From the NCBI GenBank assembly GCA_021432635.1, contig MU270048.1:620001-684000 (forward strand): a stretch of DNA of 64,000 nucleotides, written 5' to 3'. A program made the position numbers and the translations under genes. The notes under the pieces were generated by a model. The model searched no databases. It had not been told where the DNA came from and saw nothing but the letters and a program-made list of their open reading frames with translations. The stretch is from Thozetella sp. PMI_491. Lineage: Eukaryota; Ascomycota; Sordariomycetes; Chaetosphaeriales; Chaetosphaeriaceae. This document shows positions 12,384-22,600 of this stretch, piece after piece. The stretch's first letter is position 1, and the number at the start of each line of letters is the position of its first letter.

Positions 12384-12587
12384 CATTGCAGAGGAAAACA
12401 GAAACAAAGAGGGGGAAAGGCTTACGGGTTGTGGCCACCTAAAAAATCTTCGTTATGATACCCCCGAAGAAATTGAGTTAATAGGAATGCAATAGAATGT
12501 TGCAAGCACACATACGAAGGTCGGGTAGCTGGCTTGATGATCTTCCAACCGGCGCTGCCGTAGAGATCAAAGTGAACCATCATGGCA
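12384..12587. other. Convergent spacer between NOP9 and a candidate minus-strand gene
   Basis: On the minus strand this spacer carries another intron-like segment: donor GTATGT at 12515 and acceptor TTTTTTAG ending at 12439, 77 bp, with CTATTAACTC inside as a possible branch site. It would lie in the 3' untranslated region of the candidate gene ending at 12588. Confidence 0.3.
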
Positions 12588-12812
12588 TCAAGGGTTAGAA
12601 CTCGCGTCGTCATGAATCTGAGAACCAATGTAGATGTTAGTCATTCCCCCGCATCTTTATCCATGCTGCCTGCCTGTTGGCTTACCTCCATTGCGGCTGT
12701 ACGGTACCGCGTTAATATATCGACCCGGCCCTCACCGCTGCATAGCCTTATATGCTTGTTCTTGGCCGCCTCGCCGCATGAGTTTGTGCTGTAGATAGTC
12801 TTCTGATCATTG
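12588..12812 (-). CDS. Candidate 3' end of an unrecognised spliced gene
   Basis: On the minus strand a textbook intron runs from 12685 to 12618 (68 bp). It has donor GTAAGC, branch-like TGACTAAC and acceptor TTCTCAG. Joining the flanks gives an open frame of 51 codons: an exon from 12812 to 12686 (it starts after an acceptor-like CACTCAG, reads NDQKTIYSTNSCGEAAKNK and ends RYRTAAME), then IHDDASSNP and a stop at 12590-12588. The 5' part is not resolved. An ATG-led frame at 12955 is in the same phase, but a stop separates it and I found no suitable donor. I do not recognise the protein. It is convergent with NOP9. The intron is better supported than the coding frame. Confidence 0.3.
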
Positions 12813-14208
12813 CTGAGTGCAAGTCAGCCTGTAGGCATTTCGAATCCATCACCAGCAGCGGCAGTAACAGCAACAGCAACTCCAATGTCGCCACCAGCAG
12901 CCTCTTTCTCACTTTCTCTTCTCCTCTTCTTCTCTCCCTCTCTACTCCTCTCCATTTTCTCAAACGTGCTCAACCTTATTAACTCACTCGAGGTGTTTAG
13001 AAAGCGTAATATCCCTGCCGGATGAAAAATGTAGTGTTATGCCTGTGTCTTGCAATAGCAATTAAATTATCACGGCGCTCATAGCGTCACTTAAACTGCC
13101 GGCTACACCCATTCCCTATCCTTCACAGACCGGGCCATTAAACCATTGTTACGAGAGCGCTGCGCCCAAACATTCGTCTATGCCTGGTATACTCTCTCTG
13201 AAATACAGACCAGACATCAATGACACTGATGGCGCCGCCAGGACCACGGCCCATACCTGGGCCAAGCTCGGCACCCTCGCCGGAGGCTAGTAATGGCAGA
13301 AAGAAGGAGCGCGTTGTGTGGAGTTTCTGCCGCTGTGTGGCGACAGGAATCCACCGTCTTCATCACCGACTCAAGGCAGCTATTTGCGCAAAGCGGTGCA
13401 GAAGACCAAAGATTTCCCAACTATAAACGCAAAGCCATCAAAGACACCAACAATGCACATATGAAGGAGAATCTATCTTTCCCTTTGAGTTTTGATTTGA
13501 TTGTGACAACGCACCACTGCAGTTTGGACGAGCATCAGTCACCCAACAGCAACCTAAGCTATTCTATCTGCTTCGGGTTAGGTGTTTTCTGCGAGGCCAC
13601 ACGTTTTATAACAAGCAATTGTCTTCCTTCTGCCCTTTGGTGGCTGCTATACAAGTAGGCGAACGCTGCACATGCCCAAGTAAGCTGTCCCGACCTCACT
13701 TTCTGTGAATACCAAAAGATGAACCTACCTTAAGAACAGCTTTTCCAAAGTGATGGAAGCCTGAGAAAAAAGGGTGGATACCCCTTTCAAAGAAAAGCTT
13801 CTTTCTCGGGAAACGGAACCATCACACGCTCACCAAAGAATAAGGCATTCATACTTGCTTCCGCCGTCCACAGCCTAGGACTGGAACGATATAGCTACAC
13901 GGAAAGCCCATTTAGTTAGAAGTAATAGACGCATCTCCCCAAGTGAACTCATCGCGATCTATCAGCTGCCAGGGCACTTTTTCAAGAACGGCTCTCGTCG
14001 ACTACGACTTTGGTCACCCTTGTCTACCACTGGCGCTGGCCGTTTTCCGCTGAGGAGTGAAGAGCTCAAGCAAATCCATCTAATCTACAGTAAATCTGAC
14101 AGGAAAGTGACGGGGCTTCATCCCGGCCACCGCATCGCACAACTACCTGCAGAAAAGAGGTACACTTCGCCAGCCCTGTGTAGCTGCTTGACCCCGACAT
14201 ACTTGAGA
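12813..14208. other. Intergenic stretch with a CT-rich tract
   Basis: A pyrimidine-rich tract lies at about 12900-12960 on the plus strand; such tracts often mark core promoters in filamentous fungi. An ATG-led frame at 13220 begins with a Pro/Ser-rich stretch (MAPPGPRPIPGPSS from 13229) but is lost after about 68 codons. It could be a first exon of a plus-strand gene that includes 14209-14497. No splice chain could be confirmed. Confidence 0.35.
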
Positions 14209-14497
14209 ATGGGTCGTTCCGGCTATGATACGACCGGCTTCGGCGCGGCTGAAGCCAAACCCGCTCAAAAGGTTCCTTCAAGAGCCCTCCAGAGCCAGGA
14301 CGAGAAGAAAGGAGCAGCAAGCAAGCGCAAGGTCAGTGGCGGGTCGCATGTTTACTTTACCCCTGGCCCGCTTTTTTCTGGCTCCGCTCTGCTCACACTT
14401 CCAAAACTAATAGCAGGGCAGCTCTGGCACTGGCACCAAAAAAACCAAGACAAGCGACACCTGTGCGGCTCGAAGTGTCTCCTCGGAGCTGAAATGA
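14209..14497 (+). CDS. Candidate small basic protein with one intron (67 aa)
   Basis: An ATG at 14209 opens a frame of 41 codons that ends at a donor GTCAGT (14332). After an 85-bp intron with AAAACTAATAGCAG at its end, the frame continues at 14417 (GSSGTGTKKTKT) for 26 codons to a TGA at 14495-14497. The predicted product is hydrophilic and Lys/Ser/Thr-rich, starting MGRSGYDTTGFG. I do not recognise it, and it may be one part of a longer gene. Support is the phase-compatible intron and the sensible composition on both sides. Confidence 0.33.
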
Positions 14498-15088
14498 TTC
14501 CTTGCATCTGTAGCGGTGGATACCGCAGTGTTGTTTGGAGGCCGAAGGAAGAGATCTAAACTGGGTAGACCGCCCGTCCTAGACCGAATCCCACCCCCAG
14601 CCCTTCAGGGAACTCTCCATTGCCCTGAAAGTCAAGGAGGCTATGGGTCAAGAATAAGCATACACGGCGGCTACACGGCGGGGAGGGATGAGCCGATGGG
14701 TGAGCACTGGACCGTAGAGACGTGATAGACGCAAACCTACAAACAGTTAGGTCAAGACACTTTTGCAATGGCATTATGTGCAGCATGCCATCTTCGCGAA
14801 TGTTGTCCCATCGTATGTCTCTTTGTCATTATCTTGGATGGCTTCCACTGCTAGGCGACCGACTTTGTATAAACCCTAAGGTAGCGTGCCAGCGATAGTC
14901 TGCACGAAAAATCATCTCTCATTGGACCGTTCCTAGTCTAGTGTCCCTTTTTAGTGCTTAATTATATGTAAAAAGCATATACTCCCCGCCATCGATTGCC
15001 GCAAAAATAAACTCCAGCCCAATTCCTCTCCGCGCAATTTACATAGCCAACCAATCTCTAGAGAATATAGTTTGAAACTCTGCTTGTC
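14498..15088. other. Intergenic, probable 3' region of the phosphoketolase gene
   Basis: No gene is seen. AT-rich sequence at about 14930-15070, just beyond the phosphoketolase stop, suits a 3' untranslated region and polyadenylation signals on the minus strand. Confidence 0.5.
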
Positions 15089-17748
15089 TTACTTCGAATC
15101 CGGCCAAGACCACCGAGAGAGAAAAGCGGGGTCAGTGCCGATCTCGAATGCCTCGTCGCGGGCCTTGATCTGGGCATCCCGCAGCGCCTCGCGGGCCTCG
15201 CCGCCGATCTCCTGCAGCTTAGGGGTGCGGTCGATGGCATCCATCGCCAAGCTGAATCTATCTGTCTTGTTGCGGATTGCAAGCTCTAGTGGTGTGTCGA
15301 TATTTCCTTTCTCCATGTATCCGCGGACGTGGAGGTTTTGCCAACAACCCGGACGGTTGTAGGTCAGGCGGTGGACCATCCAGGGATACGAGTGGAAGTT
15401 GAAGATGATGGGCTTATCGGCGGTAAAGATCGAGACCCACTCCTTATCGTTGAGACCATGCGGGTGGTTCGTGTGCGAGATGAGCTTGAAGAGGTCGACC
15501 ACATTGACGCAGCGGATCTTGAGGTCCGGGAAGTGTTGCAGGAGCAGGTCGATCGCTGCCAGCGACTCGTGGGTCGAGACGTCGCCGCACGAGGCCATGA
15601 CGAGGTCGGGCTCGGCGTTGTGGTCCGTGCTGAACTTTGGCCAGATCCCGATACCCTTGGTGCAGTGGGCGATGGCATCCTCCATCGGGAGGAACTGGAG
15701 GTGCTCTTGCTTGTCCGCAACGACCACGTTGACATAGTTGGACGACTGGAGGCAGTGGTCCATGCACGACAGCAGGCAGTTGCCGTCCGGAGGGAGGTAG
15801 ATGCGCACAACCTCAGGGCTCTTGTTGGCCACCACATCGAGGAAGCCAGGGTCCTGGTGGGTGAAGCCGTTGTGGTCCTGTCGCCACACAACAGCGGTCA
15901 GGAGGATGTTCAGAGAGGCAATCTTGGCCCGCCAGTCGACCTCCAGGCATTTTTCGATCCACTTGCAGTGCTATAGCAAAGTTAGCAATCTACATCGGCA
16001 GGACCGGCAGGACCAGCAACCCCAGCAACCCCAGCAACACCAGCAACACCAGCAACACCAGCAACACCAGCAATGGTAGCAATGGCAGCAGCAACAACAG
16101 TAGCAACAGCAGCAGTCACTACCACCACCACCACCCCGCCGGCTACCGCAGGCTGCCGTCACCTAGAGCGCGGAGGGAGATAAGATAAAGTGCTTACCTG
16201 ATTGACCATGGAATCGATGACATGGATAAAGGGCTCGTAGCTGTTGAGAAGCCCATGACGGCCGCTGAGGATGTAGCCCTCGAGCCAACCTTCGCAGGTG
16301 TGCTCAGAGAGAATCTCCATCACTCGGCCGGCGGGCGCGAGGTTGCCGCCGTCCTCGTCCTCCTCAAAGTACTCGCCCATCCAGACCTTCTTGCCCGCTT
16401 CGTACACACGAGCGAGCTTGTTGGACTCGGTCTCGTCGGGGCCAAAGAGGCGGAAGTTTGTGGGATTGGCGGCCACAACGTCCCGCAGGAAGCCAGCCAT
16501 GTTGGTCATGCTCGCGCCCCAGCTGGCGCCTGGCTTATCGACAGTGAGAGCGTAATCACGGAAATTGGGCATCACTAGGGGCTTCCTGAGGATGCCGCCG
16601 TTGGCGACGGGGTTGGCGCTCATGCGGGCGTTGCCCACTGGGGCCAGGGCGGCTTTGAGCTCAGGCAGGATCTTGCCGTCGGGGAACAGCCGGTCGGGTT
16701 CGTAGCTGTGCATCCACTCCTCCAAGATCTTCAGGTGGGCTGGGTTCTCGTGGACATCGGTGATGGGCACCTGGTGCGCGCGCCAGAAGCCTCCGAGGTA
16801 CTTGTCGTCGATCTTGCGCGGGCCCGTCCAGCCCTTGGGGCTACGGAGGATGACCATGGGCCACTTGGGACGTACAGGTTTGCCGGATTCGCGGGCCTCC
16901 TTCTGAATCTTCTGGATCTCGACCACGCAGTGCTCGAGAGTAGCGGCCATGGCTTGCTGCATCGAGTCTACCTCATCACCCTCGACAAAGTAGGGCTGCC
17001 AGCCGTATCCGAGAAAGAGGCTCTCAAGCTCTTTGTGGGGGATACGGGCGAGCAAAGTTGGGTTGTTGATCTTGTAGCCGTTCAGGTGCAGCACGGGGAG
17101 TACGGCACCGTCGGTGATGGGGTTGAGGAACTTGGTGCTATGCCAGGCCGCGGCCAGCGGGCCCGTCTCGGCCTCGCCGTCGCCCACCATGGTCAGGGCA
17201 ATCAGGTTGGGGTGGTCAAAGACGGAGCCGAAGGCGTGCGAGACTGAGTAGCCCAGCTCGCCCCCCTCGTGGAGACTGCCGGGGGTCTCGGGGGTGGCGT
17301 GGGAGCCGATGCCGCCTGGGAAGGAGAACTGCTTGAAGAAGCGCTGCATGCCGGCCTCGTCCTCGGACATTTCCGGGTAGACCTCGGAGTACGTGCCCTC
17401 GAGGTAGGCCTGGGAGAGGACGGCGGGGGCGCCGTGGCCGGGCCCGGAGATGAAGAAAGCATCGAGGCCGTACTTCTTGATGACGCGGTTGAAGTGCATG
17501 TACGTGAAGATCTGGCCGGGGGCCGAGCCGAAGTGGCCCAGCAGCCGGGCCTTGAGGTGCTCCTTCTTGAGCGGCTCCTTGAGGAGGGGATTCTCGCGCA
17601 GGTAGATCATGCCGAGCGAGAGATACAGGCTGGCCTTGAAGTAGTCGTTGTACTGCTTGACCTCTTCCTCGGAGAGAGGGGTGCCTTTGATGGTGGAGCG
17701 AGCCGGTCCGAAGGGCCGGATGCTCTCGACATCCGCCGAATCGCCCAT
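15089..17748 (-). CDS. phk: Xylulose-5-phosphate/fructose-6-phosphate phosphoketolase
   Basis: The enzyme splits xylulose 5-phosphate (and usually fructose 6-phosphate) with phosphate, using thiamine diphosphate. It gives acetyl phosphate plus glyceraldehyde 3-phosphate (or erythrose 4-phosphate) in the cytosol. Two exons, 17748-16198 and 15970-15089, encode 517 + 293 = 810 residues, the normal family length. Exon 1 holds the N-terminal domain with GPGHGAP (about 101-107), the thiamine diphosphate/metal motif GDGEAETGPLAAAW and HLNGYKI. Exon 2 restores HCKWIEKCLEV and carries the conserved THQDPGFLD and the C-terminal domain. The join is in phase 0 (..MVNQ to HCKW..). The 227-bp intron (16197-15971) is long because it contains a CAG-type minisatellite; it ends with TTGCTAAC as branch site and GCTATAG as acceptor. 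Start: first ATG of the conserved N terminus. Confidence 0.97.
16010..16115. repeat. Minisatellite of AGCAAC-type units inside the phosphoketolase intron
   Basis: Imperfect units of nine bases (AGCAACACC and AGCAACCCC) followed by shorter AGCAGC and AGCAAC units fill about half of the intron. The tract lies between donor and branch site, so it does not touch the coding sequence. It is likely variable in length between strains. Confidence 0.9.
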
Positions 17749-19644
17749 GGTTGTGGAGATTCACCGGGGGGTGACGGAGGCGGGTATGGTCAGAAACTTG
17801 TTGATATCGTGCTCTAGGTTGGAGCCTAGGGAATGGTGTGGTGGTGACAGCTGCGGTGGTGGATGGACGAGGTGGGCGGCATTGCAGCTTTTATACGCTG
17901 CAGCTCGCCCTCGAGGGGAGAGCACCGTCGCAGCAGCAAGTAACCTAGGTACCTTGAGCAAGTAGCAGCAGCAGAGTGGGAATGAGAGTTTGGCCGAGCC
18001 ATTAGCCATTCCCAGAAGCCAAACAGGAGACGGCAAGCTCCTAGGGCCGCTGGTATCGAGACTGTCGGCCCACCTTCCAAGGTTTTCATGCTGGCGCCCC
18101 TCTCCCGCGGTCGCTGGGTTTGGCTGGGTGGGCGGCTTGCCCACGACTGCGGCGTGCAGAATCTAGAGGCGAGCTTCGGTCGATGGACATGGGTGGATCT
18201 GCCGGGCAGCGGCGCCTGCAGCGCTCCGTGTGCACTGTGCATTCGTGGACTGTAGCTGGAAGAGGAAGCAGCAACCCACCTGCACCAATGAGCCGTGGCG
18301 TGCGTGCGTCCGTGGGTGCGGGCAGTGGATGGTCGTGGATGGTCGGCAGATCTAGGCGGCCGTGGGCCGGTCGCTGGCTGAAAAAGTGGCGTGACAAAAG
18401 AGTGGGAGCATGGGAGCATCCTGCAGAATTGTGATACGTCACCAGCCGGCCTGCCCCGGAACCCTTCTGCAAGCGCATCAGTCAGTCCAGTCCAGCCGAT
18501 GCGCTCATGGCTCGGCCGTATAGGCTAGAAGGCTGGAGCCAATTCTTTTCTTCCATCCAACGTTGCGCCGCGAACTCGTCGGCGTCCCAAGGACGCGGGC
18601 GCACGAGGGGTTTCCTTGCGTCATGGACCGTCCTGGACCCCTCATGGACCGACCTTTCACGGGCTTTACTTGGTCGGTGCTGCAAAAGGCGAGAACCCTA
18701 CAGGTTGCATCCTTGGCTCGCCCTTTAGAGGCCCTGAATAAGCGAATGCACAATACAGTATATGCGTGCAGTACTCAATAGACTACCATCTGCATGTTTG
18801 GAACCACGGCCGCCCTCAGTCCCTCTTTTGAGACTAAATCCGCGGCATCTTTTTTTTTTCTTTTTGCTGGGGCCCGCTACTGTGGGAAGGAGCAATCCAT
18901 CCTGCCGGTCTTCAGCGCGGCCCAGTTTCGCTACAGGCGGAAAGGCGCTGAGGTGTCCAGTCCCTAGCTGCGCAGCTGCTGTCCCGCACCTATAAGGCAC
19001 CGTTCCTTGTTGCATGCATGGGCTCTGCTTGCCTGCTTGGGCGCTAGCCTAGAACTGTACTACACGTCACATTCTACCCCTCCTGAAGCTCCCAGCGGGC
19101 TCTCGCTAACCGCTCGGGTGTTGACGGCAGGCTCCGCTCCAGATCTGACAGCTGCCCCCGGGCGACCCCGACTTGTGCCGTTGCAGGTCTAGAACCTGGC
19201 TTCCTGACACCGAACCACCTCCGCCCGGCAAGCGGCGACCCAAGACGCACAATGGGCTCGTGTATGCCTGAGGCGGGGGCGGGGCAGACACACGCAGACA
19301 CAGACGCAGATGCAGACGCAGGATGTAAACACATCACCAAGGAAGAAATTCAAGTTTCCATTGCATAACGAGTCATTCATTAGATCGATCCATCGGGAGG
19401 TATCCAGCCTGAAGCCAACCCACCCCCTTCTTCCGTTTCCCATTAGCCATACAACAAACACACTGATCTTCCGCCCTCCTTGCCTGCTTCCCCTCGCCCA
19501 GGCCTGGTCAAGGGCAGCGGAGGGAGAGAGCTGAAAAAAAAATACGAGAATAAATGCAAAAAAAAAAACTCCTCATGATATGTGTTGCGTTTCCGGTCAT
19601 TGCTCCCATGCTCCTCGCCCCAGGCCCTCTCATGCCCGCTGGCC
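17749..19644. other. Phosphoketolase upstream region and SMC4 downstream region
   Basis: No convincing gene is seen. The part next to 17748 should hold the phosphoketolase promoter and leader. Imperfect GCAGAC repeats lie at about 19297-19322, and A- or T-rich runs at about 18850-18865 and 19558-19569. The ORFs here (up to 197 codons, in shifted frames on both strands) lack coding-like features. Confidence 0.5.
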
Positions 19645-22600
19645 TCAACGTAGCAGCATTGTCGTGTGGCCAAAGTTGGGCGGCGGCGGCGGCGGACCCC
19701 CGGGTCGTTCAATGTAGTCTCGGTTCTCGATCGTGACGCTCTTGGTCATGTGGTTGACCTTGTACACGCCGACCAGACGCGTGGCCATCTCGAACATGTT
19801 GTTGCGGAGCGAGATGACAATGAACTGGGCGTTCTTGGTTCGCTCCTTGATGTAGTTGGCGACGATAGAGACCTAACACAGGCCCTGGTTAGCGATCATG
19901 GCTCGTCTCGTGGGCTAAAGGGGGGGGGGGGGGGGCAAAAAACTCACATTCCTGAAATCCAAGGCAGCGTCGATCTCGTCCATGACGTACAACGGCGTTG
20001 GCTTGAAGTGGTGGAGCGCAAAGACGAGCGCGAGCGAGCTAAGCGTCTTCTCACCACCTGACAGGTTGCTGATATTCTTCCAGCTCTTCTTGGGCGGCAT
20101 AACGCTGAACAGGATGCCCTCGCTGAAGGGGTCGAGCGAGTCGACCAGCTCGAGCTCGGCGTTTCCGCCCATCGTGATCATCTGATACATCTCCTTGAGC
20201 CGCAGGGAGATGATGCTGAAGCCCTCCATGAAGCCCTCCAGGCGCAGCCGCCGGAGGTCGTCGCACCGCTTCTTGGCGGCGTCGCGTTGCGACACGGCGG
20301 TGGCTAGGTCTGACGACCGCGCCGCGTGCTCCTCTACCCTGCGCCGGTACTCGGCGAGCACGCCGAGGTCGACGTTGACGTTCTGCGTCTTCTCCTCGAG
20401 CGCCGCGATCTCGCCCTTGAGCGTCTCCTTGCTCATGTCGGCGAGCTCGTCCTTGGTATACCGCGGCAGCTCGAGCGGCGTAGACCTGCCCGGCCCGCGG
20501 ATGGTTTCGTTGGCTTCCTCCTCGGCCCGGGCATCCGCCTCGGCTTCGGCCTGGAGCTGAGCCTCGGGGTCGAGCTCCTCGCCCGAGCTTGCGCTCGAAC
20601 CGTCCTCTTCGCCGTCGTCCTTAGGCTCCGCCTTGATGGCCACGCTGCCGCCGCCCTTCTCGAGATCCTCGATGTTCTGGAGCGAGAGCTTGGATAGCTT
20701 GTCGTCCCAGTAGCGCAGGCGCTTCTGGTTCTCGGCGAGCTGCTTCTGGTTCTCCTCGAGCTTGTTGCGCATCTCGATCTCGACCGCGCGTGTCGCGTTG
20801 AGCTCGGTCGTCTTCTCGTCCAGCTCCGACTTCATCTCGGCGAGCTCCTGCTTCTTGAGCTCCAGCGCCTCCTTGGCCTCCTCGACGCGCGCCTTGAATG
20901 TCTCGGCCGTGTCACCCTGGTTCTGGATCTCGTCCTCGAGCTTCTCGAGGTCGCGAGCCGCCGCCTCGAGCTCCTTGGTCGCCTTGGCGTGGTCCTTCTC
21001 CAGCTTGATCTTTTGCTTCTCCGCCTTGGCTTTCTTGACCTCGGCGTTGGAGATCTCCTCGTTTTGCGACGACATCTCGGCCTTGAGCCCGTCGATCTTG
21101 GCGCGTTGTGCACGGAGCTTCTCACCACCGACCTCCATGATCTTGTCCTGCAGGACTTTGATCTCGTCCTCCACGCTGGCCGTCTCACCGTGGAGCTTCT
21201 CGACCTCCTTATTCAGCTTTGCGATCTCCTTTTGCAGGGCGGCGACACGGTTGTCGTCCGACTGCGACGGCTGGTGTTCCTTGCTGAGCTCTTTGACGCG
21301 ACGCTGGGCGTCGGCGAGGTTCTTGGCCGAGCTCTCGATTTCGAGGTTGATCTTCTGCATCTTGGTCTCTAGCTGCGGGATCTGGGCCTTGAGGTAGCGG
21401 AGGCGGGATTCAACCTCGCGTTGGTGATCCTGCCACTCCTGGAACTTCTGCTCTAGGGCATCTCGGTCGCCCTCGAGCTTGACCACATGCTCCTTGGTGG
21501 TGCCTGCCACGAGCTTGGACGACATGAGGCCTTTCTTCACGGTGCTACCACCGCCAGACATGGTACCCGACTTGTCGATCAGCTCGCCGTCGAGGGTGAC
21601 GACTCGCCACCTCCTGGCACCGTAAGCGATGCGGTTGGCCTGCGCCAGGTCCTTGGCCACAAGAGTGTCTTGGAGGGCGTGGTAGAATGCCGGTCGGAAC
21701 TTGTCCTCTTTGGCCTGGACCAGGTCAAACAGCCGAGGGGCGTTCTCGGGGGTGGTGATGGGAGCGAGATCGCGCACCCTGAGCTTGTCGAGGCAGATGA
21801 AGTTTCCTCGGCCGAGGTTCGTCTTGCGCAGATACTCGATGCACTGCTGACCCGCCGTGACCGTGTCGGTCACGAAGTTGTCGAGCGCACCACAGGCGGT
21901 CGAGATGGCAACGTCGTACTTCTGATCGATGGTGCCGAGGTTGCCGAGGCGGCCGTGGAAGCCGTCGATACGGCCAGACTCCTTCATGCGCATGAGCGCC
22001 GTCAGGACATTGCCTTGGGTTTGGGTTGCAGACAAGCTCGAGCGGGCCTCGTCGGCTTTCTGGCGGGCGTTGGACACCTGGGCGCGGATCTTGGGCTCCT
22101 CGCCGGCCAGCTTCTCCAGCTCAGCCTCGACCTTCTTGGCCTCCTTCTCAAGGCCTGCCTTCTCAGCCTGGCACTCCTTGAGCTCGGCGAGCTTCGACTC
22201 CCGGCCCTCTTCGATAGCAGCAATCTTGGTCTCCATCTCCTCGAGCGCCACGGCGCCGGCGTTGGCTTTTTCCTGCAGGATGGCCATCTCGCTCTCGGCG
22301 ACGGCGATGGCCGACTGCTTCTGATTGATCTTCTCATTCCAGGGCTCCAGTGACTTCTGCTTGGCGGCGATTTGGTCCGAGAAGGCCTGCGTCTTGCCCT
22401 TGAGGCTGTCTCGGATGAGGCCTAGCTCAGCCTCTTCATCCTTGACCTGCTCCTCGAGCTGAGCGGTCTCCTGCGTGCCGGCCTCGATCTCCTCCCCGCA
22501 CTGCTCGATGGTCTGCGAGGCCTCCTCGGCTGTGCGCTCGGCGTTGGCGATGGTCTTCTCGAGCTTCTTGCGCTTGTCGTTCAAGAACTTGCGCTTCTCC

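Noticed and set aside
13021-13083. MKNVVLCLCLAIAIKLSRRS, signal-peptide-like frame
   Set aside because: Only 20 codons, AT-rich and without a continuing exon.
15329-15976. 215-codon plus-strand ORF
   Set aside because: Antisense of the second phosphoketolase exon.
16005-16120. CRISPR-like or coding poly-Gln repeat
   Set aside because: Units are short and contiguous without spacers, and they lie inside an intron; this is a minisatellite.
17216-17764. 182-codon minus-strand ORF
   Set aside because: A shifted frame over the phosphoketolase N terminus; Arg/Pro/Leu-rich as expected from GC-rich third positions.
21487-22353. 288-codon plus-strand ORF
   Set aside because: Antisense of the SMC4 hinge and coiled coil; Leu/Asp-rich composition comes from the coding strand.
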